Source: Salinigranum marinum (GTDB taxonomy: Archaea > Halobacteriota > Halobacteria > Halobacteriales > Haloferacaceae). From it: a stretch of DNA of 64,000 bases. The position numbers and the translations under genes are program-made. Every line of letters starts with the position of its first letter. Within the stretch, counting starts at the first letter, position 1. The stretch spans positions 1,302,001 to 1,366,000 of the forward strand of contig NZ_CP100461.1 in NCBI RefSeq assembly GCF_024228675.1. Direction: 5' to 3'. The notes under the pieces were generated by a model. The model made no database searches. It saw only the letters and a list, made by a program, of their open reading frames with translations, and was not told where the DNA came from. This document shows positions 1-8,752 of the stretch, piece after piece.

Positions 1-1112
1 GTCTGGCACGTCTTGTTCGTCAGCGCCAGTTCGTACTCGTAGACGACGTCCTCGATGTGATACGCGTTCGTGAGCACCGAGAGCGGCTTGAGCACCTGAT
101 TGACCGGGTAGCGCGGGTAGGCACCGAAGTCGTCGACGAACCAGACGTCCAGCCCTCGGATCGAGCCGTCGTCGTCGACCGCCAGCTTCACTCTGTAGTC
201 GCGTTCGGTCGAGTGCATATCGCCGCCCTGGAGGTTCTCGACGCGGTCCTCGACGAACTTTACGGGTGTGCCGTCGAGGTACTGCGACGCCATCGCCGCC
301 AGACAGCAGTAGCGGTGGATGGCGATCTTCGTGCCGTAGCTGCCACCGACGTCGGCCGGGACGTTCAGCCGGACCTTCTCGGGCGGGTAGCCGAGCGTGT
401 CGTAGACGGTGTCGTCGACGAGCGTGTGTAGTTGGATGTTGCAGTCGATGTCGAACGCGTCGGCGTCGGTGTCGTACTGGGCGACGACGCCCGCCGTCTC
501 CAGGGCGACGCCCGAGATCCGGCCCCACGAGTACTCGCCTTCGATCACGTGGTCGGCCTCGGCGAACGCCTCCGAGGGGGAGCCGAACTCGAACCGTTCG
601 CCGTCGGGAACGTTCGTCCCGACGTCCTCGTGGATGATCGTCCCGTCCGCGCGGGCGTCCGTCGCGTCGGCGACCGCCGGGAGTTTGTCGTACGACACCT
701 GGACGCGGTCGGCGATGTCCTCGGCGGCGTAGCGGTCGGAGGCGATCACGGCCGCGACGGGCTCGCCCGCGTAGGTGACTTTCTCCGTGGCGAGCGACCA
801 CTCCTCGAACCCCGGCAGGCCCGAGGGCATCGGGTTGTAGTCGCGCTTGAGGTCCTCGCCGGTGATAACGAGTTCGCAGTCGGGGTGGTCGAGCGCGCGG
901 GAGGCGTCGACCGCCTCGATCCGGGCGTGGGGGTGGACGCTCCGGACGAGCGCCATGTGGAGACAGCCCGGAGGGGTGATGTCGTGGATGTACTCCGCGC
1001 GCCCCGTGAGGATGTCGTAGTCCTCGACGCGCTTGACCGGCTGTCCGGTGTACGACTCGCCCTCGGACTCCGCCGCGGTGCCCGCGTCGCCCTGGGGTTC
1101 CGCTCGGGACAT
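1..1112 (-). CDS. Molybdenum hydroxylase large subunit (CoxL/xanthine dehydrogenase type), 3' end cut off
   Basis: Only the first 370 codons are visible; the gene continues past base 1. The family (xanthine dehydrogenase, CO dehydrogenase CoxL, aldehyde oxidase) hydroxylates heteroaromatics, purines or aldehydes at a molybdopterin centre. Visible are the N-terminal hammerhead domain with GEPVAAV near residue 105 and the start of the cofactor-binding domain with GGSYGTK near residue 255, matching the family GGxFGxK motif. The ATG follows directly on the TGA of the 2Fe-2S subunit gene, so the two are co-transcribed and probably translationally coupled. The substrate cannot be read from this part. 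The nearby purine/pyrimidine permeases and deaminase make an N-heterocycle plausible, which is inference. No FAD (CoxM) subunit is visible; it may lie beyond the window edge. Confidence 0.9.
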   Translation of the reverse strand, partial: MSRAEPQGDAGTAAESEGESYTGQPVKRVEDYDILTGRAEYIHDITPPGCLHMALVRSVHPHARIEAVDASRALDHPDCELVITGEDLKRDYNPMPSGLPGFEEWSLATEKVTYAGEPVAAVIASDRYAAEDIADRVQVSYDKLPAVADATDARADGTIIHEDVGTNVPDGERFEFGSPSEAFAEADHVIEGEYSWGRISGVALETAGVVAQYDTDADAFDIDCNIQLHTLVDDTVYDTLGYPPEKVRLNVPADVGGSYGTKIAIHRYCCLAAMASQYLDGTPVKFVEDRVENLQGGDMHSTERDYRVKLAVDDDGSIRGLDVWFVDDFGAYPRYPVNQVLKPLSVLTNAYHIEDVVYEYELALTNKTCQ

Positions 1113-1640
1113 TCACTCACCCTCCGGGCCCGCGCGCACGTCCAGTTCGGCGGCGGCCCGCTCGACCGCGCGGTAGATGTTGTGATAGCCCGTGCAGCGA
1201 CAGATGTTGTCCGACAGCGCGGTCTTCACCTCGTCGCGCGAGGGGTCGGGCGTCTCACGGAGCAGTTCGACCGAGGACATCACGAACCCGCTGGTGCAGA
1301 AGCCACACTGGAGGGCGTGCTCCTCGTGGAACGCCTCCTGGAGGGGGTGGAGTTCGCCGTCAGTGGCGAGCCCTTCGACGGTCTCGATCTCGAAGCCGTC
1401 GGCCTGGACGGCGTAGGTGAGACAGGACTTCACCGCGTCGCCTTCCATCAGCACCGTGCACGCGCCGCAGACGCCGTGCTCGCAGCCGACGCGCACGCCT
1501 CGCAGGCCCGCCTCGTCGCGCAGGAAGTCGGAGAGCTTCAGCCGGGGTTCGACCTCGCGGGAGACCTCCTCGCCGTTGATCGTCACGGTGACTGACTCCG
1601 TCGGGCGAGCCTCATCTCTCTCTGTGGTACCCGTACTCAT
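1113..1640 (-). CDS. Molybdenum hydroxylase small [2Fe-2S] subunit (CoxS type)
   Basis: A 175-residue electron-transfer subunit of the xanthine dehydrogenase/CO dehydrogenase family. It has a plant-type [2Fe-2S] site with Cys53, Cys58, Cys61 and Cys73, and a C-terminal helical domain with a second cluster from Cys112, Cys115, Cys147 and Cys149 (CGFC and CRC motifs). All eight cysteines are present and the length is normal. It is the first gene of a minus-strand pair with the large subunit. A TATA-like element lies 24-36 bases before the ATG at 1640, which fits a leaderless transcript. Confidence 0.95.
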   Translation of the reverse strand: MSTGTTERDEARPTESVTVTINGEEVSREVEPRLKLSDFLRDEAGLRGVRVGCEHGVCGACTVLMEGDAVKSCLTYAVQADGFEIETVEGLATDGELHPLQEAFHEEHALQCGFCTSGFVMSSVELLRETPDPSRDEVKTALSDNICRCTGYHNIYRAVERAAAELDVRAGPEGE

Positions 1641-1663
1641 GACCGTTCATACCGGTTCTCGCG

Positions 1664-1676
1664 TGATAATTGTTGC
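1664..1676 (-). promoter_or_regulatory. Core promoter of the molybdenum hydroxylase operon
   Basis: On the plus strand this reads TGATAATTGTTGC, 24-36 bases before the start codon at 1640. It differs at only two of 13 positions from the element before the dehydrogenase (start 4277) and the hydrolase (start 9517). It probably contains the TATA box and BRE. The similarity may also reflect a common regulator. Confidence 0.5.
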
Positions 1677-1936
1677 GTCGGATCGGACGGTCGGTTCGAC
1701 CGTTTCCGGCGGCACGAACACCGGGGGTCGCTGGCAGTCAGCGCCGCGGCTCGTCGAACGCAATGGGAGCCGCCAGGGCGGTGTGGCCACGCCACCGGAG
1801 CGGCAGGCTTCGGTGACGAGGCGTAACCGCGCACCGGCCACTGGCTTGTCTCGTCCATCTCCGCCACCCGAACCCGATCGAACTCGGCGCTGTTTCGATC
1901 GAACCGGGGAGCACCGCGGCGGCTATGCCGCGACTC

Positions 1937-3169
1937 TCACTCCTCCCGATCGCCGAACGCGCCCGCCGCTTCGAGCTCGTCCAGGCGCTCCTCGGAGTAG
2001 CCGACCTCCGAGAAGACCTCGCGGTTGTGTTCGCCCAGGCGCGGCGGCGGCGAGCGGAAGCCGCTCTCTGCGTGGCGGAAGTTCAGCGGGTGTTCGATCG
2101 TCGGGATCGTGCGCTCGCCGTCGTCGTCCGACACCTCGCCGACCACGCCTCGAGCCTCGGTCTGTTCGTTGTACAGCGCCTCCTCGACCGACTGGACGGG
2201 ACCCGCAGGGATACCCGCCTCGACGAGGACGTCCATCCACTCCGCCGTGGTCTTCGCCGCGAGCGCTTCTTCGACCTCCGACTCCAGCGCCGACATGTGC
2301 TCGACGCGGTCGGCGTTCGTCTCGAACCGCTCGTCGTCGGCCAACTCGGGCCGGTCGACCGCCTCGCAGAAGCCCCCCCAGAGCTTCTGGTTGAGACAGG
2401 CGACGTTGAGGTGGCCGTCCTGGGTTCGAAAGGTCTGGTACGGCGCGAGCACGGGGTCTTTCGTCCCCATGCGCGAGGGTTCCTCGCCCGCGAACACTTT
2501 GCCCGCCTGCTTCGTCAGCCAGGGGAGCGTCGCGTCGAGCATCCCGAGTTCGACGAACTCGCCCTCGCCGGTCATCTCACGCTTGAGCAGGCCGTTCACG
2601 ATCCCGAAGGCGGCCCACATTCCCGTGATGAGGTCCGTCTGGGGGAGGCCGACCTTCACCGGGCGTCCCTCGGGGTCCGGCTCGCCCGTGACGCTCATGA
2701 TGCCGCTCATGCCCTGGATGAGGAGGTCGTAGCCGGGCTGTTGGCTCCACGGGCCCGAGTCGCCGTACGCGGAGATCGAACAGTAGACGAGGCCCTCGTT
2801 CACCGCCGAGAGGGTGTCGTAGTCGACGCCGAGGCGGTCGGCGACGCCCGGACGGTAGTTCTGGACGAACACGTCCGCGTCGGCGACGAGGTCGTACAGC
2901 GCCTCCGTGCCCGCGTCGGTCTTGAGGTTCAACTCCACCGAGCGCTTGTCGTAGTTGAGCGTCCAGTAGTAGGGGGACTCGCCGTCGACGAACGGCGGCC
3001 CCGAGTGGCGGATATCGTCGCCGACGTCGGGGCGTTCGACCTTGATCACGTCCGCGCCCTGGTTCGCCAGCATCAGCGAGCAGAACCCGCCCGTGACGAA
3101 CGTCGAGAGATCGACCACTGTCACGCCGTCGAGGATGCGTGCGTCGCCCATGTCCGTGTCCACGTCCAT
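1937..3169 (-). CDS. CaiB/BaiF-family (class III) CoA-transferase
   Basis: A 410-residue protein matching formyl-CoA transferase/CaiB enzymes, which move CoA between carboxylic acids through a covalent Asp intermediate. The N-terminus has the typical start (LDGVTVVDLSTFV) followed by GADVIKVERP. The catalytic Asp is Asp179 in the GLPQTDL segment, and the linker motifs NYRPGVADRLG and GPWSQQPGYDLL are in place. Length is normal for the family. It lies about 300 bases downstream of the molybdenum hydroxylase start region and on the same strand as it, with the dehydrogenase gene next upstream. It could activate an organic acid released by ring degradation. Donor and acceptor cannot be told from sequence. 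Confidence 0.93.
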   Translation of the reverse strand: MDVDTDMGDARILDGVTVVDLSTFVTGGFCSLMLANQGADVIKVERPDVGDDIRHSGPPFVDGESPYYWTLNYDKRSVELNLKTDAGTEALYDLVADADVFVQNYRPGVADRLGVDYDTLSAVNEGLVYCSISAYGDSGPWSQQPGYDLLIQGMSGIMSVTGEPDPEGRPVKVGLPQTDLITGMWAAFGIVNGLLKREMTGEGEFVELGMLDATLPWLTKQAGKVFAGEEPSRMGTKDPVLAPYQTFRTQDGHLNVACLNQKLWGGFCEAVDRPELADDERFETNADRVEHMSALESEVEEALAAKTTAEWMDVLVEAGIPAGPVQSVEEALYNEQTEARGVVGEVSDDDGERTIPTIEHPLNFRHAESGFRSPPPRLGEHNREVFSEVGYSEERLDELEAAGAFGDREE

Positions 3170-3245
3170 GCGGCGTACAGCGTCCCGGACGGACGAAAAG
3201 CGTTACTGTCGCGTGAGTCGTCGCACGGAGAGGGGTCGCCCGCCG

Positions 3246-4277
3246 TCAGGGTTCGACCACGGTCGTCCCGAACGTCTCGTTCCGTCGAAGCTCCCGGTGG
3301 ACCGCCGGCACCTCGTCCAGGCCGACCCGCCGGCGGACGACCGGCTGGATCCGACCGTCGGCGAACAGCCGCGCCGCGCGGACGACCTGGTCCTTCGTCG
3401 CGTACCGCGACCCCACGAACGACGCCTCCTTCACCACGTACTCCTTCATCGGGGCGTCGAACACCCGGTCGTGGTGCGTCGTGAGCGAGACGACCTGCCC
3501 GCCCATCGCCAGCGCCGCGAAGGCGTTGTGGAGCGTGTCGACGTCGCCGACCGTGTCGACGACGACCGTGGGGCCCTCGTCGGCCGGCGTCGCCTCGCGG
3601 ACCCGCGCGACGAACTCGTCCGAGGAGGCGTCGACGGGAACGACCGCGTCGGGCGTGACGTCGTCGACGTGAGCCAGACGGTCGGGCGCGACGTCGGCGG
3701 CGACGACGTGTGCCCCCCGGAGCGCCGCCAACTGAGAGAGGTGGACGCCGATTCGCCCCGCGGCACCGACGACGAGGACGGTGTCGGTGTCGTCGACGCC
3801 GACCCGCTCGCAGACGTGCAGCGGCGTGGCGAGGCCGTCGGCGGCGACGGCACCCGCGGCGAACCCCGTCTCACCGAGAGGAAGCGCGTTCCCCGCGGGG
3901 AGGATCGCGTACTCCGCGTACGCACCGTCGCAGTTCACGCCGTACCAGCCTTCGAACCCGGTACAGCGGTTCGCCTCGCCGCGGCGGCAGTGGTCGCACG
4001 TGCCGCAGACGAGGTAGAAGTACGCCAGGACGCGGTCGCCCACGTCGAGCGAGACGCCGTCGCCGACGGCGTCGACGACGCCGGTGAACTCGTGGCCAGG
4101 GATCCGCGGCGTGAGCGCCGGGTCGTCGGAGAGTCCGCCCTGGACGGCGTTTTCGATCGTTCGGGTCACGGCACAGGCGCGGACGTCGACGCGGACCTCA
4201 CCGGGGCCCGGGTCGGGTCGGTCGACCTCCTCGACGGCGAGTTCGCCGCCCCACTCGTCGAGCACGACGGCGTTCAT
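3246..4277 (-). CDS. Zinc-type MDR-family dehydrogenase/reductase with altered catalytic site
   Basis: A 343-residue medium-chain dehydrogenase/reductase. The GHE motif is at 61-63, the structural-zinc cysteines are Cys91, Cys94, Cys97 and Cys105, and a Rossmann nucleotide-binding segment (VVGAAGRIGVH) lies near residue 160. The position that normally holds the catalytic-zinc Cys reads Thr38 (ACAVTRT instead of the usual ACGVCHTD). The enzyme may therefore lack catalytic zinc, as in some enoyl- or acryloyl-CoA reductases of this fold. An alcohol dehydrogenase role should not be assumed. The start at 4277 was chosen because the protein then begins at the usual family N-terminus; an in-frame extension to 4412 has no family character. 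Confidence 0.85.
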   Translation of the reverse strand: MNAVVLDEWGGELAVEEVDRPDPGPGEVRVDVRACAVTRTIENAVQGGLSDDPALTPRIPGHEFTGVVDAVGDGVSLDVGDRVLAYFYLVCGTCDHCRRGEANRCTGFEGWYGVNCDGAYAEYAILPAGNALPLGETGFAAGAVAADGLATPLHVCERVGVDDTDTVLVVGAAGRIGVHLSQLAALRGAHVVAADVAPDRLAHVDDVTPDAVVPVDASSDEFVARVREATPADEGPTVVVDTVGDVDTLHNAFAALAMGGQVVSLTTHHDRVFDAPMKEYVVKEASFVGSRYATKDQVVRAARLFADGRIQPVVRRRVGLDEVPAVHRELRRNETFGTTVVEP

Positions 4278-4309
4278 ATCGGTCACGCGACCACCTGCGG
4301 CGTGAGATT

Positions 4310-4322
4310 TGATAAGTGTTGT
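4310..4322 (-). promoter_or_regulatory. Shared promoter element before the MDR dehydrogenase
   Basis: The plus-strand sequence TGATAAGTGTTGT lies 33-45 bases before the start at 4277. It is identical over all 13 bases to the element at 9542-9554. Read on the minus strand it gives ACAACACTTATCA, a plausible BRE plus TATA box. Confidence 0.5.
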
Positions 4323-4452
4323 CGTGGACCGACGGAACCGAGTCGAACGGACGCGACAAACAAATCGAACCCATTCGTTGGCGTTTTCGACGGTTATATC
4401 GGATAAAACCATTTGTTATCGCAGGAGTACGACGAATATTGCCACCAAGCGG

Positions 4453-4461
4453 ATATTCTTT
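4453..4461 (+). promoter_or_regulatory. TATA-like box for the NCS2 permease
   Basis: TATTCTTTA lies 28-36 bases before the ATG at 4489. This is the spacing expected for a leaderless haloarchaeal transcript and supports that start over upstream in-frame ones. Confidence 0.5.
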
Positions 4462-4488
4462 ACCTCGCTGTCGTCGATGGAGCGGTGT

Positions 4489-5871
4489 ATGACAGTCAGT
4501 GATACCCGTGAATCGACGGACGACTCGTCGGCGAGCGATATCGTCGAGTACGACATCGACGACAAGCCGCCGGCGGGCGAGGCGATCCCGCTCGGCATCC
4601 AGCACTTGCTGGCGATGTTCCTCTCGACGGTTGCGCTCCCGATCGTCATCGCGGGCGCGATCGGTGTCGGACAGGCGGACACGACGTTCTTGCTCCAGAT
4701 GGCGCTTCTCGTCGCCGGACTCGCGACGATCGTCCAGGCGTACCCGATCGGGCCGGTCGGTGCCCGTCTTCCGGTCGTCATGGGGACGAGTGCCATCTTC
4801 GTCGCGCCGCTGATCGACGTGGGGACCCAGTTCGGTCTCGCGGCGATCTTCGGCGCGGTGATCCTCGCCGCCCCGATCGAGATCGCTCTGGGCTACTTTA
4901 TCGACGACATCCGAGGACTGTTCCCCCCGCTGGTGACGGGGATCGTCGTGATGCTGGTCGGACTCACCCTCATCCCGGTCGCGATGGACTACGCCGCCGG
5001 TGGCCCGGGCGCGCCGACGTACGGCAACGCCGCGAACGTCGGCCTCGCGGCGCTGGTGTTCCTCGTCGCCCTCGGCATCAACCAGTTCTTCGACGGCTTC
5101 CTGCGGATGACGAGTGTGCTCGTCGCGGTCGTCGTCGGCTACCTCGCGGCGATCCCCCTCGGACTCCTCGATCTGAGTGGCGTGGCGAGCGCGGCCTGGG
5201 TGTCGGTTCCCGTTCCGTTGCGGTACGGCGTCGAGTTCCACCCGAGTGCGGTCGTTGTCGTCGCCTTCGCGTACGTCATCACGGCCATCGAGACGATCGG
5301 CGACGTCTCGGGGACGACCGAATCGGTCGGGCGGGACGCGACGAGTGACGAGCTGAAGGGTGGTCTCGTCGCCGACGGCGTCATGAGCGCCGTCGCCGGC
5401 GTCTTCGGCGCGTTCCCGAACACGTCGTTCTCGCAGAACGTCGGCCTCATCTCCTTTACCGGAGTGGCGAGCCGGTACGTCGTCGCCATCTGCGGCGTCT
5501 TCCTGGTCGTCCTCGGGTTCGTCCCCAAGGTCGCCGCCGCCGTCGCCGCGATGCCGAACCCCGTGCTCGGCGGTGCCGCGATCGTCCTCTTCGGTATGAT
5601 CTTCTCCGTCGGTGTCCGCATCCTCGCCCGGGGCGCACGGCTCACCCAGCGGAACCTGACGATCATCGCCACGTCGATCGTTCTCGGGGTGGGCGTCGAG
5701 GTTCGACCCGACGTCCTGTCGAGTCTGCCGGAGGATCTCCGGTTGCTCGCGGGGTCGGGGCTGATCGCCGGGGGCGTGACCGCGCTCGTCTTGAACGTCG
5801 TGTTGCCGTCCGACGGGGAGTCGGTCTCCGCGGTCGCGGCCGTCGGGGCCGAAGAGAGCGCGGACGACTGA
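4489..5871 (+). CDS. NCS2-family nucleobase permease (uracil/xanthine type)
   Basis: A 460-residue polytopic membrane protein with about 12-14 hydrophobic segments after an acidic, soluble N-terminus of about 35 residues. It belongs to the nucleobase-cation symporter-2 family (UraA, XanQ, PbuX), which import uracil, xanthine or urate with protons. Family features are PLGIQHLLAMF near residue 40, the acidic transmembrane motif in AYVITAIETIGDVSGTTE and the FPNTSFSQNVGLI segment, which carries the NCS2 signature with its substrate-site residues. It is divergent from the minus-strand dehydrogenase gene. The substrate within the family is not determined; the neighbouring molybdenum hydroxylase and CodA-like enzyme make a purine or pyrimidine likely. 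Confidence 0.92.
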   Translation: MTVSDTRESTDDSSASDIVEYDIDDKPPAGEAIPLGIQHLLAMFLSTVALPIVIAGAIGVGQADTTFLLQMALLVAGLATIVQAYPIGPVGARLPVVMGTSAIFVAPLIDVGTQFGLAAIFGAVILAAPIEIALGYFIDDIRGLFPPLVTGIVVMLVGLTLIPVAMDYAAGGPGAPTYGNAANVGLAALVFLVALGINQFFDGFLRMTSVLVAVVVGYLAAIPLGLLDLSGVASAAWVSVPVPLRYGVEFHPSAVVVVAFAYVITAIETIGDVSGTTESVGRDATSDELKGGLVADGVMSAVAGVFGAFPNTSFSQNVGLISFTGVASRYVVAICGVFLVVLGFVPKVAAAVAAMPNPVLGGAAIVLFGMIFSVGVRILARGARLTQRNLTIIATSIVLGVGVEVRPDVLSSLPEDLRLLAGSGLIAGGVTALVLNVVLPSDGESVSAVAAVGAEESADD

Positions 5872-5897
5872 GCGAGCGAGCAGGACGGGAGAGACGG

Positions 5898-7288
5898 TTA
5901 CACGTACTCTGCGTCGTCGTCAACCGCGTGGCCGGCGACGATCCTGGTTCGTTCGAGCGTGTAGTAGCCGACCGCGTGGATCAACGCGGCCGCCACGATG
6001 CCGTTGAGCGACGTGATGCCGGGGAGCAGTTGGGGCGCGTCGACCCCGGGAACGAGCGATCCGGCGGTGAGGACCGCGACGGCGCAGCCGCCGACGTACG
6101 CGACGACCGCGACCCACCGCACGCTGGCGAACGCGACGTCGTCCATCCGGGGGAGGCGGGTCAGTCCCCACACGACGACGAAGTCCGCGATGATGACGCC
6201 GCCGATCGGCGGGATGTACTGCCCGAGCGTGGCCAGCCAGGGGAGGAGGAGGCTGTCGACACCGGCCAACGCGAGGACGATCCCGACGGCCCGCCGGCGA
6301 GAACGAACGGCCGTTTGCGGTCGAAGTCGAACGCCTCGCTCCCGGCGACGCCGAAGGCGTAGGCTGCGTTGTCGTTCGTCGTCCAGATGTTGAACACGAG
6401 CGCCACGAGGCCGACGAACGCGAGTCCCTGCGCGGAGAGGACGGCGTAGAGGTCGCCCGCGGGCGTCACGTCGTACACCGCGCCGCCGACGGCACCCGAG
6501 AGGAAGAGGAAGCCGTTGCCGACGAGGAACGCGACGAGACCGGCCCAGAACGCGACGCGCTTGTTCGCGGCGAACCGCGCCCAGTTCGGGGCCTGCGTCC
6601 CGCCGCTGATGAACGTCCCGACCACGATGGTGACGGCGGCGCCGAACGCCATCTCACCGCCGCCGACCTGTGATACGAGACCCCCGATGCCTCCGGTGTC
6701 GGCGACGGCGATTCCCATCGAGAGGAGGCCCACTACGACGAGCGCTGGGACGGCGACGTACGAGAGACGCTCCATCCCCTCGTAGCCGAAGTACGCCGTC
6801 GCGAGGTGGAGCACGCCCCAGACGACGACGAGCGCGGAGACGAACATCGGCGTGTCCACGCCGAGGAACGTCGCGGTCGGGACGGCGATGAGGGGGATCG
6901 TGACGCCGAACCAGCCGACCTGCGTTCCGCCGAGCAGGAGATCGGCCCACTTCGCGCCGGTGCGACCGAACGTGTACCGAGAGAGCAACACGGTGGTCAG
7001 TCCGGCTTTCGCCGCGATCGCACACAGGAGGGCGACGTAGACGCCGAGGATGGCGTACCCGACGGCCATGGCGGTCAGCATCGGCACGAACCCCATCGCG
7101 GCCCCGACTTCGGCACCGGCCCACAGCGTGCCGGCGAAGAAGACGAACCCCAAGAGGACCGCCGAGATGCTCACCAGGCCCTTGCGCTCGGATTTCGGGA
7201 CGTGGTCGACCGGCCAGTCCGGATCGGGGAGGTCCTCGTCGCCGAAGACGAACGTTCGCCAGCCGGACTCCGTATCTCGTGTTGCCAT
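5898..7288 (-). pseudogene. NCS1-family cytosine/purine permease (CodB-like), frameshifted
   Basis: Two frames together give one complete NCS1 carrier of about 463 residues. The first frame runs from the ATG at 7288 through ten or so membrane segments to FVLAGG near 6295. The second frame takes over at GIVLALAGVDS and carries the family segment QYIPPIGGVIIADF to the TAA at 5898. Adding one base in the short C run at 6290-6292 (G run on the coding strand) restores a continuous reading frame. The break is either a real inactivating deletion or a base-calling error in a homopolymer. As read, the product would lose its last membrane helices. It is divergent from codA, and the pair resembles the codBA pairing of bacteria, where CodB imports cytosine for CodA. 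Confidence 0.85.
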
Positions 7289-7311
7289 GGCTCGACGTGT
7301 CCGGGATCCAG

Positions 7312-7324
7312 ACATAATTCTTGT
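7312..7324 (-). promoter_or_regulatory. Promoter element of the NCS1 permease
   Basis: The plus-strand sequence ACATAATTCTTGT lies 24-36 bases before the start at 7288. It matches the TGATAAGTGTTGT element of neighbouring genes at nine of 13 positions and at nearly the same spacing. Confidence 0.4.
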
Positions 7325-7360
7325 CATAATACACCCGTGGACACCACCGCAGTCCTTCGA

Positions 7361-7368
7361 TTATTTAA
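7361..7368 (+). promoter_or_regulatory. TATA-like box for codA
   Basis: TTATTTAA is the most AT-rich stretch of the 144-base divergent gap before codA, 65-72 bases upstream of its ATG. A 5' leader of about 40 bases would follow. Confidence 0.4.
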
Positions 7369-7432
7369 TTCCGTATCGACGGTCGCCCGCCGGCCGGGGA
7401 ACAGTTATGTCGCTCCTCGAACCCTCCCCGAC

Positions 7433-8713
7433 ATGGACTACGTCGTCACCGACGCGACCACGCTCGCCGGGGATCGGATCGATATCGAGATCCGCTCGGG
7501 CCGCATCGACCGGATCGTCCCGGCCGGCGAGGGCGACCCCGAGGCGTTCGACCGCGACCGACACTCCGACGCCGGGGGGCGTCTCGTCACGCCCCCGCTC
7601 GTCGAGCCGCATCTCCATCTGGACGCGACGCTCACCGCGGGGGACCCACGCTGGAACGAGACGGGCACGCTCGCGGAGGGGATCCGCGTCTGGGCCGAGC
7701 ACAAGGAGTCGCTCGACGCGGCGGACGTGAAAGCCCGGGCGACGCAGGCGATCGAGTGGATGGCCGCGAACGGGATCACCCGAGTGCGCACCCACGCCGA
7801 CACGACGGAGGAGACGCTGACCGGCGTCGAAGCGTTGCTCGAACTGCGCGAGGAGGTTTCCGACGTCGTTGACCTCCAGGTGGTCGCGTTCCCGCAGGAC
7901 GGGGTGTTCACCCGACCGGGACACGAGGAGCTCCTGCGAGAGGCGATGTCGATGGGCTGTGATCTCGTCGGCGGGATCCCGCACAACGAACACACCCGGG
8001 AGGACGGCGTTTCTTCCGTCGAGGTGGCGATGGACCTCGCCGAGCGGTACGGCGCTCCCGCCGACCTCCACATCGACGAGACGGACGACCCCGGCTCCCG
8101 CTTCACCGAGGTGCTGGCGAGCGAGGCGCTGAAGCGCGGCCTCGGCGGTCGGACGACGGCGAGCCACACCACGGCGATGCACTCGTACCCAAACGCCTAC
8201 GCCGACAAGTTGCTCTCCCTGTTGAGAGAAAGCGGCGTGAGCATCGTCACGAACCCGCCGGACAACAGCGTCCTGCAGGGGCGGTACGACGACTACCCCC
8301 GACGGCGGGGACACACGCGGATCGATCAGTTGCACGACGCGGGCGTCACGGTCGCCATCGGCCACGACTCGGTCATGGACCCGTGGTACCACTACGGCGT
8401 CGGCGACCAACTCGACGCCGCGTTCGTCCTCCTGCACTACGCGCACATGAGCGGCCGGGGGGATGTCGGCACGCTCTGGCGGATGCTCACTGAGTCGAAC
8501 GCCGAGGTGTTCGGAGCCGACGACTACGGACTCGCCGAAGGAAACGAAGGATCGCTCGTCGTCTACGACAGCCCGGATCCGTTCAACGCGCTCCGGACCC
8601 GGGCCGCACGAACAGTCGTGGTGAGGGAGGGCCGCGTCGTCGCGGAGACCGAACCGCGGGAAACAGTGGTCCACCGGTCGGGCGAAAAACGCCGAGTGGA
8701 CTTCCACCGCTGA
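7433..8713 (+). CDS. codA: Cytosine deaminase-like amidohydrolase (CodA family)
   Basis: A 426-residue protein that follows E. coli CodA along its whole length. Metal ligands His60 and His62 sit in EPHLHLDA. FPQDGV carries the conserved substrate-amide Gln, HIDETDD holds the further metal His and catalytic Glu, ASHTTAMHSY is intact, and the metal Asp is in IGHDSVMDPWY near residue 311. The residue directly after that Asp is Ser; in E. coli CodA it is Asp314, which shapes base preference. The substrate may therefore differ from cytosine (other amino- or oxo-pyrimidines or related lactams). The divergent NCS1 permease is the natural uptake partner. The start was chosen by alignment; an upstream open frame has no family match. 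Confidence 0.92.
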   Translation: MDYVVTDATTLAGDRIDIEIRSGRIDRIVPAGEGDPEAFDRDRHSDAGGRLVTPPLVEPHLHLDATLTAGDPRWNETGTLAEGIRVWAEHKESLDAADVKARATQAIEWMAANGITRVRTHADTTEETLTGVEALLELREEVSDVVDLQVVAFPQDGVFTRPGHEELLREAMSMGCDLVGGIPHNEHTREDGVSSVEVAMDLAERYGAPADLHIDETDDPGSRFTEVLASEALKRGLGGRTTASHTTAMHSYPNAYADKLLSLLRESGVSIVTNPPDNSVLQGRYDDYPRRRGHTRIDQLHDAGVTVAIGHDSVMDPWYHYGVGDQLDAAFVLLHYAHMSGRGDVGTLWRMLTESNAEVFGADDYGLAEGNEGSLVVYDSPDPFNALRTRAARTVVVREGRVVAETEPRETVVHRSGEKRRVDFHR

Positions 8714-8752
8714 TCGTCGCCGGAGGGCGCGCGAGGGCGCTGGCGGGTGCGC

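Noticed and set aside
432-1595. Long plus-strand open frame opposite the molybdenum hydroxylase genes
   Set aside because: It is antisense to two clear family proteins; its Val/Arg/Gly-rich translation is the usual by-product of high-GC codon use.
1641-1936. Small gene between the hydroxylase and CoA-transferase genes
   Set aside because: Open frames here lack natural composition and conserved patterns; only promoter sequence near 1664 is supported.
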